Shown here piece after piece: positions 17,569-25,760 of a DNA stretch of 64,000 bases. The notes below the pieces were generated by a model. The model was not told the origin of the DNA and did no database searches. It was given only the letters and a program-made list of their open reading frames with translations. Position 1 is the first letter of the stretch, and each line of letters opens with the position of its first letter. The position numbers and the translations under genes were made by a program. Source of the stretch: Streptomyces sp. Q6 (GTDB taxonomy: Bacteria; Actinomycetota; Actinomycetes; Streptomycetales; Streptomycetaceae); assembly GCF_036967205.1 (NCBI RefSeq), contig NZ_CP146022.1:2108001-2172000 (forward strand). The letters run 5' to 3'.

Positions 17569-18000
17569 ATGGGCGTGGTGACGACGCGGACGATGCACCT
17601 GGACTCGCTGGTCGGACTGGCCCGTCGACGCGTGCCACGCCCGCCCTCCCCCGTGCGTCTCGGGGTGCCCGCGGGGATGACGGCCCCGCTGGGCTGCGAC
17701 GCCGTCGCGGTGCCCGAGGCGTTCGCCCGCGCCATGACCGCCCGGCTGCCGCGCATGGGGTGCGTGTACGCGGACGAGGCGCACTGGTGGTGGCTGGTCC
17801 CGTCGGATTCCGACGTGGCGCTGGAGTGGCCCGCGCCCGCGCGCTACACGGCGGGCGCCGTGGTGCTCGACGCGCGCCGGGCCCCGGATCTCATCCACTG
17901 CCCCGACGGCTCGGTCCCCTACACCCCGCCGATCCCGCTGTACCTGGCGCTGTGCCGGGTGACGGGGACGACGCCGGCCTGGTCCACGACCCGCGCCTGA
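17569..18000 (+). CDS. Conserved hypothetical protein beside HATPase gene
   Basis: A 143-residue protein that I do not recognise as a named domain. It is mostly soluble, with aromatic-rich ADEAHWWWLVPSDSDVALEWP and a proline-rich C-terminal part (LIHCPDGSVPYTPPIPLYLALCRVTG). Codon bias is typical for the window. It starts 54 bases after the HATPase gene on the same strand and so may be in the same transcript; similar small proteins commonly sit there in Streptomyces. GTG 17578 is an alternative start. Confidence 0.6.
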   Translation: MGVVTTRTMHLDSLVGLARRRVPRPPSPVRLGVPAGMTAPLGCDAVAVPEAFARAMTARLPRMGCVYADEAHWWWLVPSDSDVALEWPAPARYTAGAVVLDARRAPDLIHCPDGSVPYTPPIPLYLALCRVTGTTPAWSTTRA

Positions 18001-18276
18001 GGCGGCCGCCCCCGGCGCTTCCCTGCGCATCCTCCTGAACCTCTTCGCCGCCGCATCCCGGGGCGCGACCCCGGTTCACCCGGTGGGATCTCGGTCATCA
18101 TCGCCTCCACGTCGACGTGGTCGGCGTACTCGGCGATGCGGTGGCCGTGGCCGCGCCGGGTGGAGGCGAAGACCCCGCGGGGGTCGTCCGGCCCACCGCA
18201 CACAGCGGTCGCGCACGTCTCCTCACCTGCGTAGACGAGGGGCGAAGCCGGGAGTGTCCCAGGGGGCGCACTCGTC

Positions 18277-18780
18277 GTGGCGGCGTTCCTCGAACGCGCG
18301 GATGGTGCGCGTCGTACGGGACCTGCCGCGCGGCCTCGACACACTGCTCGCCCGCGCGGTCAGCGGCGGTCACGAAGCTGTCGGGCGGGCGGTGGCAGCG
18401 GCTCGGCATCGCATGGGCCGCGTACCGCAGGGGCCGCGTACCGCAAGGGCCGCGTACCGCAGGGGCCGCGTACCGCAAGGGCCGCGTACCGCAAGGGCCG
18501 CGTGCCGCAAGGGCCGCATCCTCATCCTCGACGAGCCGACGGCGGCGCTCGACGCACGGGCCGCACGCGAAGTCTTCGAGAAGATGCGGGCGTTGGCGGG
18601 CACCGGCCAGACGGTCTGGCTGATCACGCACCGGCCGGCCGGCGCCCGTGCGGCATGCGGATCTCGTGCACGTCCTGGAACAGGGCCGCCCGGTGGAGTC
18701 GGGATCGCCGGGGAAACTGCTCGCCTCCGGCGCGCTCTACGCGGAGCTGTACGCGCTCCAGGCCGACCACTTCACCCGGC
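18277..18780 (+). pseudogene. Remnant of ABC transporter ATPase (half-transporter type)
   Basis: Pieces of one ABC ATPase C-terminal half lie in different frames: AAFLERADGAR, VVRDLPRGLDTLLARAVSGGHE, the signature LSGGRWQRLGIAWAAYRRGR, Walker B ILILDEPTAALDARAAREVFEKMRALAGTGQ (DEP at about 18533), the H-loop LITHR, and RHADLVHVLEQGRPVESGSPGKLL. The Walker A half and the membrane domain are absent; 18001-18276 shows nothing matching. Frame changes are insertion-type (+1), for example GAAGCTG where GAGCTG is expected before the signature, and five extra 16-base units (80 bases) sit between signature and Walker B. This is genuine decay, not a single sequencing slip. Confidence 0.82.
18415..18510. 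repeat. 16-bp tandem repeat, six copies, inside the ABC remnant
   Basis: GGGCCGCGTACCGCA(A/G) begins at 18415, 18431, 18447, 18463, 18479 and 18495, then a partial unit leads into Walker B. Intact relatives have one unit (AAYRRGRILILDEP), so five units, 80 bases, were added; 80 mod 3 = 2, which accounts exactly for the frame difference across the array. Confidence 0.93.
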
Positions 18781-18798
18781 GGGTGCCCGACGCCGGTC

Positions 18799-18981
18799 TC
18801 ACCCCACCGGTTCCGGCGCGGCCTCCCGCACGATCACCAGGAACGCGTCCGTCGCCAGGTCCATGACGACCTCGGCCCGTCGGCCCTCCCTGCGGAGCCG
18901 GTTCGCGAACTCCTCGGCGGGCCAGGAGCCGCGAGGCCCGCCGGCCGGGAAGCGTTGCAGTACCACTCGTCCATTGATCAT
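18799..18981 (-). CDS. Small conserved hypothetical protein
   Basis: A 60-residue protein starting MINGRVVLQRFPAGG and containing WPAEEFANRLRREGRRAEVVMDLATDAFLVIV, here cited in parts: WPAEEFANRL and VVMDLATDAFLVIV. The pattern of two beta strands around a helix and the strongly conserved-looking MDLATDxFLV stretch resemble short Streptomyces proteins of unknown function. ATG 18981 is used; the open frame upstream to 19104 has poorer bias. It runs antisense to the end of the ABC remnant. No function proposed. Confidence 0.5.
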   Translation of the reverse strand: MINGRVVLQRFPAGGPRGSWPAEEFANRLRREGRRAEVVMDLATDAFLVIVREAAPEPVG

Positions 18982-19140
18982 TTTCCGTCCCTGCCCCCGT
19001 GATCGTGCTGATGTACCTGCCCGTGCGGCCGATGCCGGTCCGGGCTGTATGAGGGAGAACGCTGACAGGGCGGGTATGGACTCGCAACGTGACGAGAATG
19101 ACACCGACTTGAGACGAGGTCAGAGCCTGGGGCGCGTTCG

Positions 19141-19833
19141 TCAGTCGACGTATTCGTCGTGATACCGGACGCGGGCGCTGCCCGCCGGCGCCCCGAGAGA
19201 CGACGCTCGTCCCTCTGGTTTCTCCCATTCCTCCTGTCGGCCCAGGGCGGTGAGGTCGAGGAGGTTGGCGATGAAGCCGAGGTTGTCGAGGCCGCGGTCG
19301 AACGTCGAGTAGGTGTGGAAGATCCGCTCGCCCTCGCGCAGGAAGCAGCTGATGGCGGGACGCTCCTGAAGGGTGCCGTCGTCGGCCCTGACGGTGGCGC
19401 CGAAGTCCAGGTTGAACTCGCTGAGGTGCGAGGAGTACCAGGGCACGGTCCAGCCCATGCGGGCCTTGAACGGCAGGATCTTCGTGAACGGGGCGCGGGA
19501 GACGGCCGCGAACGCCGTGCCGCGGGCGCGCAGATGGGCCAGGTGCCCGATCTGGTCGAGGAACCCGGAGCAGCTGGTGCAGCCCGCGTCCCACTCCGGG
19601 TCGAACATGAAGTGGTAGACGACGAGTTGGGGGCGCCCTTCGAAGAGGTCGTGCAACTCGCTCTTGCCGTCCGGCCCTTCAAAGACGTAGAGCTTGTCGA
19701 CCTCCACCATCGGCAGCTCGCGCCGCCGGGTGTTCAGGGCGTCGCGCGCACGGGTCGCCGCCTTCTCCAGGGCGAGCAGCTCCTCGCGGGCGGCGCGCCA
19801 TTCCTCACGCGTGACCACCTTCGGCAGCCCCAT
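19141..19833 (-). CDS. DUF899 family thioredoxin-like protein
   Basis: A 230-residue protein of the DUF899 family, a thioredoxin/peroxiredoxin-like fold. Diagnostic parts are LLALEKAATRARDALNTRRRELP, the VYHFMFDPEWDAGCTSCSGF segment with a CTSC motif in the position of the redox CxxC, FAAVSRAPFTKI and the C-terminal FHTYSTFDRGLD. Biochemical role is unproven. ATG 19833 is preceded by GAGGAGGAACC, an excellent ribosome site, so the longer frame to 19917 is rejected. A 20-base repeat array lies just upstream. Confidence 0.88.
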   Translation of the reverse strand: MGLPKVVTREEWRAAREELLALEKAATRARDALNTRRRELPMVEVDKLYVFEGPDGKSELHDLFEGRPQLVVYHFMFDPEWDAGCTSCSGFLDQIGHLAHLRARGTAFAAVSRAPFTKILPFKARMGWTVPWYSSHLSEFNLDFGATVRADDGTLQERPAISCFLREGERIFHTYSTFDRGLDNLGFIANLLDLTALGRQEEWEKPEGRASSLGAPAGSARVRYHDEYVD

Positions 19834-19928
19834 GGTTCCTCCTCGGATCGGTTCTCCGAAGGGGTGACCGGGGGTGGCACCGGAACTCATCGCTACCGCC
19901 GAAGAATTCTTTCCCACTTCCTTTCCCT

Positions 19929-20070
19929 CGTGAGATCCGTTCGTGCCTCGTGAGATCCGTTCGTCCCCCGTGAGGTCCGTTCGTCCCCCGTCAGGTCCGT
20001 TCGTCCCCCGTCAGGTCCGTTCGTCCCCCGTGAGGTCCGCTTGTCCTCCGTGAGGTCCGCTCAGGTGTCG
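19929..20070. repeat. 20-bp tandem repeat, seven copies
   Basis: Units of the form GTGAGGTCCGTTCGTCCCCC recur with exact 20-base spacing; the TGAG/TCAG(A/G)TCCG core starts at 19931, 19951, 19971, 19991, 20011, 20031 and 20051, the last two changed to TCCGC. The array sits in the 569-base space between DUF899 (start 19833) and the endonuclease-like gene (20403), and its last unit touches the stop of a possible minus-strand remnant. Confidence 0.95.
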
Positions 20071-20355
20071 TACCGCTGGATGCGCCTGCCGTGGCCGCGC
20101 TCCACGAGATCCGGCGGCAGCGCGCTCAACTCCGCTGCCACGGACGGCACATCGACGGTCGGTGACGTCGGCGATGACGCCGTCGTGTACGACGAGCGCG
20201 GTGTCGGGCCTGAAGTACAGCCCGTTGGCGCCGCGCAGCGGCCGGGTCGGGGCGGCACCGCGTACGCCCGTCTCCGTACGTCCGCGTCCGCCGCCGCGGG
20301 GACCCGCGCCGCACATCCACCCCGCCCTCTGTCCCGTCGGCGGAGCCGCTGGCAC
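20061..20355 (-). pseudogene. Possible minus-strand gene remnant, unrecognised
   Basis: Two minus frames carry protein-like sequence with Streptomyces codon bias: RPLRGANGLYFRPDTALVVHDGVIADVTD (20-residue core GANGLYFRPDTALVVHDGVI) and then, after a net change of frame near 20155, VDVPSVAAELSALPPDLVERGHG and a TGA at 20061. I do not recognise the family. No start codon or ribosome site is convincing and the upstream side runs into the promoter of the endonuclease gene, so it looks like a truncated relic; it could also be an intact small gene with two base-call errors. Confidence 0.3.
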
Positions 20356-20402
20356 TCTGGCGCCCCCGGCCCGCCCGGGCCGGCCCGAGGACGGAGCGCA
20401 CC

Positions 20403-21365
20403 ATGCTCGTCGGCACCTGGAACCTGGAGAACCTCTACCGCCCCGGCAGCCCCTACGGTCCCCGTGACAAGGCGGCGTACGAGGCGAAGCTGGCGGCGCT
20501 GGCCGCGACCGTCGACCGGTTGCGGCCCACGCTGCTCGGCATCCAGGAGGTCGGCGACCCGGCGGCGCTCGACGACCTGGTGGGGATGCTGGACGGGCGC
20601 TACCACGTGCGGCTCTCGGCGTTCCCCGACGAGCGGGGCATCCGGGTCGGCTTCCTCAGCGACATCGTCGTGAACGTCGTCGAGGACACGCCCGCGTTCC
20701 CGGGCGCCCTGCGCCCGGTGCAGGTCGACGACAGCGGCCGGACGACGGAACGCGCCGGGCGTGGTGTGCTCGCGGTGAACTTCTCGACGCGGGCGACCTG
20801 GCTGACGGCCGTCGTCTGCCACCTCAAGTCGAAGCTCCTCAGCTATCCGGGCGGTCGGTTCGCCCCGCGCGACGAGGGCGAGCGCGCCCGGTACGCGGCC
20901 TACGCGCTCCAGCGCCGCGCGGCGGAGGCGGCGGGGGTGCGGGCGATCGCCGATCCCCTGATCGGCGAGGACGGCCGGCGCGAACGGCTCGTCGTGCTCG
21001 GCGACTTCAACGACGAGCCGCACGCCGCGACCACCCAGATCCTCCAGGGCCCGCCGGGTTCGGAGATCGGTACGCCGGGCTTCGACCGCCCGGACAAGGG
21101 CGACGCGGCGCGGCTGTGGAACGTGGCTCCGCTCATCCCGGAGGAGCAGCGCTACTCGCGCGTGTACGCGGGCCGCCGCGAGCTGATCGACCATGTCTTC
21201 GTCACGCACGCGCTGGTGGGCCGCGTCTCGCGGGCCGGCACCGGCGTCCCGCACGAGGCGGCGGCGGAGCTGCACCCGATCGCGTCGGTCGGCGACGACC
21301 CGGCCGAGCGCAGGGACGCGGCGGGCTCGGACCACGCGCCGGTGTGGATCGACCTGATGCCCTGA
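20403..21365 (+). CDS. Endonuclease/exonuclease/phosphatase family protein
   Basis: A 320-residue metal-dependent phosphodiesterase of the DNase I/EEP superfamily. The ordered motifs are all visible: TWNLENL (metal-site Asn), LLGIQEVGD with the metal Glu, a VCHLKSK His region, VVLGDFNDEPH (catalytic Asp-Asn pair), IDHVFVT and the final SDHAPVWIDL Asp-His. There is no signal peptide, so it acts in the cytoplasm or is released otherwise. Substrate (nucleic acid, phosphoinositide or nucleotide) cannot be told. ATG 20403 follows GGACGGAGC. Length is normal. Confidence 0.9.
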   Translation: MLVGTWNLENLYRPGSPYGPRDKAAYEAKLAALAATVDRLRPTLLGIQEVGDPAALDDLVGMLDGRYHVRLSAFPDERGIRVGFLSDIVVNVVEDTPAFPGALRPVQVDDSGRTTERAGRGVLAVNFSTRATWLTAVVCHLKSKLLSYPGGRFAPRDEGERARYAAYALQRRAAEAAGVRAIADPLIGEDGRRERLVVLGDFNDEPHAATTQILQGPPGSEIGTPGFDRPDKGDAARLWNVAPLIPEEQRYSRVYAGRRELIDHVFVTHALVGRVSRAGTGVPHEAAAELHPIASVGDDPAERRDAAGSDHAPVWIDLMP

Positions 21366-21455
21366 ACCGGGTGGCTGATCCAAGGCCGATCCACGGCCGT
21401 TCGACGGCTTGTCAACGGCTTGTCAACGGCTGATCGATGGCTGAACCGGGTGGCT
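21363..21455. repeat. Direct repeats after the endonuclease gene
   Basis: TGAACCGGGTGGCT occurs at 21363 and 21442; between them ACGGCTTGTCA is tandemly repeated at about 21404 and 21415. The first copy includes the TGA stop of the upstream gene. A short non-coding repeat cluster with no evident function. Confidence 0.7.
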
Positions 21456-21564
21456 TCTCTCTGTTCGCTCAGTGCGCCCTGTTGTCCGCTGAGCCGTACA
21501 GCCTCACAATGCTCATGCCAAACAGGCGACAGGCAACGTGAGAAACGTGAGAGAGGCCCCCCAC

Positions 21565-22401
21565 ATGAAGAAGTCTCTCGTCGGCGCGCTCTTCGGCGTC
21601 GTCCTCTTAGGAGCAACGGCCGCACCGGCAACGGCGGTTGACGCTCCCTCGGCGAACGTGCGGGCCAAGGCGGTGAACTTCGCCGGAACGGTAGCGCTCA
21701 GCAACTGCTCCGGCTCGGTCGTCCGCGTCCCCGCCTCGCAGTCCACCGATCCGGCCCTGGTCATGTCCAACGGCCACTGCCTGGAGTCCGGTTTCCCGGG
21801 CCCCGGCGAGGTCGTGGTCGACCAGCCCTCGACGCGTACGTTCAGCCTCCTCAACTCTGCGGGCAGCAAGGTCGCGACGCTGCGGGCGAGCAAGGTGGCG
21901 TACGGCACGATGACCGACACGGACGTCTCGCTGTACGAACTGACCAGCACGTACGCGCAGATCGAGAGCGCGTACGGGATCAAGGCCCTGGAGCTGTCGG
22001 CCGCCCACCCGGTCAAGGGCACGGCGATCAGCGTGGTGTCCGGCTACTGGAAGCGGATCTACAACTGCTCGATCGACGGGTTCGCGTACCGCCTCAAGGA
22101 GGGCGACTGGACCTGGAAGGACTCGGTCCGCTACACCTCCGCCTGCAAGACGATCGGCGGCACGTCCGGCTCCCCGGTCGTCGACCAGGCGACCGGAAAG
22201 GTCGTCGCGGTCAACAACACCGGGAACGAGAGCGGCGAGCGGTGCACGGACAACAACCCGTGCGAGGTCGACGAGAACGGCACCGTGACCGTCCGCGAGG
22301 GCATCAACTACGCGCAGCAGACGTACGGGATCGTGCCGTGCGTCGGGATCGGCAACAAGATCGACCTGTCGGCGGCAGGGTGCGCGCTGCCGAAGCCGTG
22401 A
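21565..22401 (+). CDS. Secreted trypsin-like serine protease (S1 family)
   Basis: A 278-residue secreted protein: signal peptide about residues 1-25 (MKKSLVGALFGVVLLG ... ATA), then a chymotrypsin-fold protease. The catalytic triad is readable: His in VMSNGHCLESG, Asp in TDTDVSLYEL and Ser in GGTSGSPVVD. Cysteine pairs (NCS...GHC; CSIDG...SACK; RCTDNNPC) suggest disulfides, as expected outside the cell. No propeptide of the alpha-lytic kind is obvious, unlike SGPA/SGPB-type proteases. ATG 21565 (MKKS) is chosen over 21538. Converges with the FUSC gene, 12 bases apart. Natural substrate unknown. Confidence 0.9.
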   Translation: MKKSLVGALFGVVLLGATAAPATAVDAPSANVRAKAVNFAGTVALSNCSGSVVRVPASQSTDPALVMSNGHCLESGFPGPGEVVVDQPSTRTFSLLNSAGSKVATLRASKVAYGTMTDTDVSLYELTSTYAQIESAYGIKALELSAAHPVKGTAISVVSGYWKRIYNCSIDGFAYRLKEGDWTWKDSVRYTSACKTIGGTSGSPVVDQATGKVVAVNNTGNESGERCTDNNPCEVDENGTVTVREGINYAQQTYGIVPCVGIGNKIDLSAAGCALPKP

Positions 22402-22413
22402 CCTGAAGGGCGG

Positions 22414-24238
22414 TCAGGCGGCCAGTTCCGCGAGCAGCACGCCGATCCGTTCGGCGTGCTGTTCCGGCACCCGCCCGGTGTCGTCGACCTGCACGGCGCA
22501 CGCGGTGGTCGTGTCGACGAGGCTCTCCAGGACGACGGTGACGTGCCGGGACCCGTCGGAACGGCGCGCGAGCACGGGCAGTTCGGCGGCGGCCAGGTCC
22601 ACGGCGGCCCGCGCCTCGGCGAGCGTGCGGTACGCCTCGCGCCGCAGCGCCCACCGCCCCGCCGGGTCGGCCACCCCGTCGGCGTCCTCGCGCAGCACAT
22701 GCCGTACGTAGGCCTGGGCGGCCTCGCGGGCGACGGCGAGCCGCACCCGTACACCGCCTCCGCCGTGCGCGCCCGGCCACGGCAGATGTCCGGCGACCAG
22801 CACGATGGCGCAGGCGAGGAGCGTCTCGGTGATCCGGCTCCAGGAGGCCTGCGGTTCGCCGCCGACCATGACGAGGGACAGCACGAGCACGGTGATCACG
22901 GCGGTCTGCGCGGCGAAGTGCCGGGTGGCGACGGGGATCAACGCCCCGCACAGCGCCACGAGCGCGACGAGCCCGAAGGGCCTGGACAGCAGCGCGGCGA
23001 GCCCGGCGAAGGCGGCGGCGCCCGCGACGGTGCCCGCGGCCCGGCACAGGACGCGGGAGGCGAGCGGCCCGAGGTCGGGCTTGACGAGGAACACGGCGGT
23101 GGCGGGCAGCCAGTACCAGTGTCCGGGGTGCAACGCCTGGGCGACCGCGGCGCCGGCCCCGAAGCTCAGGCCGACACGGGCGCCGTACTCGCGCCCCGCG
23201 GGACCGAGCGCCCGGCGCAGCGAAGCCGTCGCGGGGACCCGCCGCCGCGCGGGAGCCCGTACGTCACCGCCGTCGAACGCCTCGGCGGCCCGCAGCAGCG
23301 CCTCGTCCAGGGCGCGCAGCCCGCGTCGGCGCGGACGGGCGCGGGCAGCGGTCCCGACGGCTCCCCGGAGCGTACGGCGGCGGCGAGGCGCCGCGGCCCT
23401 CGGCGACGCGTTCCGGCAGGGTCTTCCCGGCCCAGGCCAGCGCGGTGGCGGCCTCGGCGAGCGGCAGCGCGGCGACGTACAGCGCGCGCAGCCGCCGGGT
23501 CGCGGCGGCCCCGCCGCGCAGGGCGTCCTGGGCCTGGTCGAGCGCGGCGGTCAGGGCGGCGCGGCGGGCCCTGGCGTGGGGTCCGCCGACGGCGTCGAGC
23601 AGTCCGGCGACAGCGTCGTACACGGCGGCGACGGCGACGCGTTCACCGTCGTAGAGATAGTCGAGGCGCTTGGCGCCGAGCCCCTTCCTGCGAGTCGTAC
23701 GGGTACGGGTACGGCCGACGGGTGAGGGCAGGACGAGGCGGAGCACGATCAGCCAGCCGCCGCCCGCGGCGAACAGCAGCGCCCGCTGCCACCCGGCCTC
23801 CGGCAACGGCATCCCGGCCCCGACGGCGACGGTCACCAGGAACTGCGTCCCCGCCGCCGACGCGACGGGCCCGACGGCGCTGAACGCGCCCCCGATCATG
23901 CCGAGCACGGCGAAGACCCCGACGACGGCGATCCCGCTCCCCGCCATCCCGCTCCCGGCGAGCCCGCTGCCGATCAGCATCCCCAGCGCCCCGGCGAGCG
24001 CGGGCCCGCCCAGCCGGGTGACGGCGGCCCAGCGCGGCCCCGGCCGGTCGTTCACCCCGGCGAGCATCGCCCCGAGCGCGAGCAGGACTCCGCACGACGC
24101 CCGCCCGGCGCCGACCGCGACGAGCAGCAGCGGACCGGCGGCGAGGACGCCGCGCACGACGGCGGGCCAGGGGACGGGGGCGCGCTGGGCGCGCAGGGCG
24201 TGACCGAGCCAGGGCGGAAGCGAGTGGAGGCGGCTCAT
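22414..24238 (-). pseudogene. FUSC-family membrane protein, two frameshifts
   Basis: Two halves of one aromatic-acid-exporter-like/FUSC protein. The N-terminal half (from about 24238, MSRLHSLPPWLG) has six membrane segments rich in Gly/Ala, then a cytoplasmic helical part ending GKTLPERVAEG; the C-terminal half has ALHPGHWYWLPATAVFLVKPDLG and five more segments. Between them three frames are used in succession: PRRLAAAVRSGEPSGPLPAPVRADAG sits in the third. Restoring one base in the CCC at 23397-23399 and one in the CCC at 23320-23322 yields a continuous protein of about 609 residues. Function (efflux of aromatic or small acids) is inferred from family. Confidence 0.8.
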
Positions 24239-24369
24239 GGGGAGGTGCGAACTCCTGTCGGGCGGTGTCGGGGTGGTGCTGGACGACATCGGCCAACCTG
24301 AACTTCTGCTCCCACCGTAAAGGGAGGTGTGGAAGGGAACGAAACGCCCAGGTTTCCGCAATGTGACAC

Positions 24370-24927
24370 TTGACCGTGACCACGCCCCGAGAAGACCCGC
24401 CGGCCGACGACGGCTGGCCGGACGCCCCCGGCGACACGGCGCTGACGATCCACGTCCCCGAGGCGGACCACCTGGTCCGCACGGGGTCCCGCGCCCATGT
24501 GACGCTGCTCTATCCGTTCCTGCCGCTGTCCGAGATCGACGACCGGACGGAGCGCGCGCTCCGCGACCTCTTCGCGGCGGCCCCGCCCCTGACGCTCACG
24601 TTCTCGGGCGCGGAGCTGCGCCGCTGGCCCGGCGTCCTCTATCTCTCCCCGTCCCCCGCGGACCCGCTGCGCGCGCTCACGAAGGCCCTGCGGGAACGCT
24701 GGCCGCGGGCGGTGCCGTACCGGGGGATCTTCGGCGACGAGGGGCTCGACCCGCATCTGACGCTGGTGGCGGGTCCGGGTACGGACGACGTCCCGGACTG
24801 CGACTTCACCCCGCACCTCCCCCTGTCGACGACGGTCGACACGGTCCGTCTGATCGTCACGGACGGCCGGGGCACGGGCTGGCGCGACGCCCGCGCCTAC
24901 CCGCTGGCGCCGTCGCCGTCGCCCTGA
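24370..24927 (+). CDS. 2'-5' RNA ligase-like 2H phosphoesterase
   Basis: A 185-residue protein with the two His-x-Thr motifs of the 2H phosphoesterase superfamily: HVTLLYPFLP near residue 43 and HLTLVAGPG near residue 137, placed in the two symmetric lobes. Such proteins open 2',3'-cyclic phosphates or ligate RNA 2'-5' ends in vitro; the in vivo role is unclear. The start is uncertain between TTG 24370 and GTG 24376. It is divergent from FUSC and its last 31 bases overlap the convergent nucleotidyltransferase gene. Confidence 0.85.
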   Translation: MTVTTPREDPPADDGWPDAPGDTALTIHVPEADHLVRTGSRAHVTLLYPFLPLSEIDDRTERALRDLFAAAPPLTLTFSGAELRRWPGVLYLSPSPADPLRALTKALRERWPRAVPYRGIFGDEGLDPHLTLVAGPGTDDVPDCDFTPHLPLSTTVDTVRLIVTDGRGTGWRDARAYPLAPSPSP

Positions 24928-25733
24928 CGGCCGTCGTTCGCGCGGTCGTTCACCGCCTCGCTCACGGCCCGGTCCACGGCCCGCCCGCACAGGTCCCGCG
25001 CGCGATCGGCCAGCTCATCGAGCGGCAGGCCAGGATCGGCGAGCAGCGCGTCGACCTCCCGCAGCCCGGCCCGCTCCAGCAGCCGCTTCTCGTTGGTCAC
25101 CCACTCCCCGCGCGCGGCGAGCACGGCGTGCCCGGCGCACATCGCGGCGACGGCGACGGCCCCGAGGACCTCGGCCCGCCCGCCGAGCGGCGCGTTCCCG
25201 GCGCGGGCGTACCCCAGGGTGGCGGCGCCCCTCCCCCACCACACGTCGGGCGCGGCCTCGCGCAGCGCGGCCGGATACCCGTCGGGCCGCGGGACGGTGC
25301 CGCGCAGCACCCGGTTGACCGCGAGTTCGGCGACGACGAGGTACGAGGGGATGCCGGCGAGGTGGAACATCAGGGGCTCCCAGTGGAACCGCCCGGCGCG
25401 GGCCTGCGCGAGTTCGTGCTCGACGACGTCGAGATCCCGGTAGTGCACGTCGACGCGCCGCCCGTCGACGACGAGCCAGGCCCCGCCGTTGAACACGCCT
25501 CCGCCCCACCCGCCGATCTCGGAGAACTCCCCCTCCCACCCCACGTCCCGAAGGTCGCGGGGCGCGAACTCCCCTTCGCTCCCCCGGTAGTACACGGCGG
25601 TGTCCCAGTCACTGGCGTCGGTGTGGGTGCCCTGGGCGCGTGAGCCGCCGAGGGAGACGGCGCGGACCCCGGGGAGGGCGGCGAGGCGGTCGGCGAGGTG
25701 GTCGAGGAAGCGGGCGTCGGTCAGCTCGGACAT
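24897..25733 (-). CDS. MNT-type nucleotidyltransferase-domain protein
   Basis: A 278-residue protein with the polymerase-beta-like nucleotidyltransferase signature GGSRAQGTHTDASDWDTAVYY: the GS motif followed by the metal-binding DxD-like DWD. The third carboxylate is likely in RRVDVHYRDLD. The C-terminal two thirds are helical (VVAELAVNRVLRGTVP, EVLGAVAVAAMCAGHAV), like the DUF4037/HEPN-like tails of aminoglycoside-adenylyltransferase relatives. No toxin-antitoxin partner is adjacent. ATG 25733 is used; 25742 is a GTG-free alternative three codons upstream. Substrate unknown. Confidence 0.82.
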   Translation of the reverse strand: MSELTDARFLDHLADRLAALPGVRAVSLGGSRAQGTHTDASDWDTAVYYRGSEGEFAPRDLRDVGWEGEFSEIGGWGGGVFNGGAWLVVDGRRVDVHYRDLDVVEHELAQARAGRFHWEPLMFHLAGIPSYLVVAELAVNRVLRGTVPRPDGYPAALREAAPDVWWGRGAATLGYARAGNAPLGGRAEVLGAVAVAAMCAGHAVLAARGEWVTNEKRLLERAGLREVDALLADPGLPLDELADRARDLCGRAVDRAVSEAVNDRANDGRQGDGDGASG

Positions 25734-25760
25734 GTCCCTCACGCTACCGACGCGCCGACG

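Noticed and set aside
17919-18344. Minus-strand frame with CATAVCGGPDDPRGVF and HRIAEYADHVDVEAMM segments
   Set aside because: Shows some protein character but no recognisable family, no good start, and overlaps the 3' end of a plus gene and the ABC remnant.
19929-20070. Possible CRISPR array
   Set aside because: Units are directly tandem with no unique spacers and no cas genes are near.
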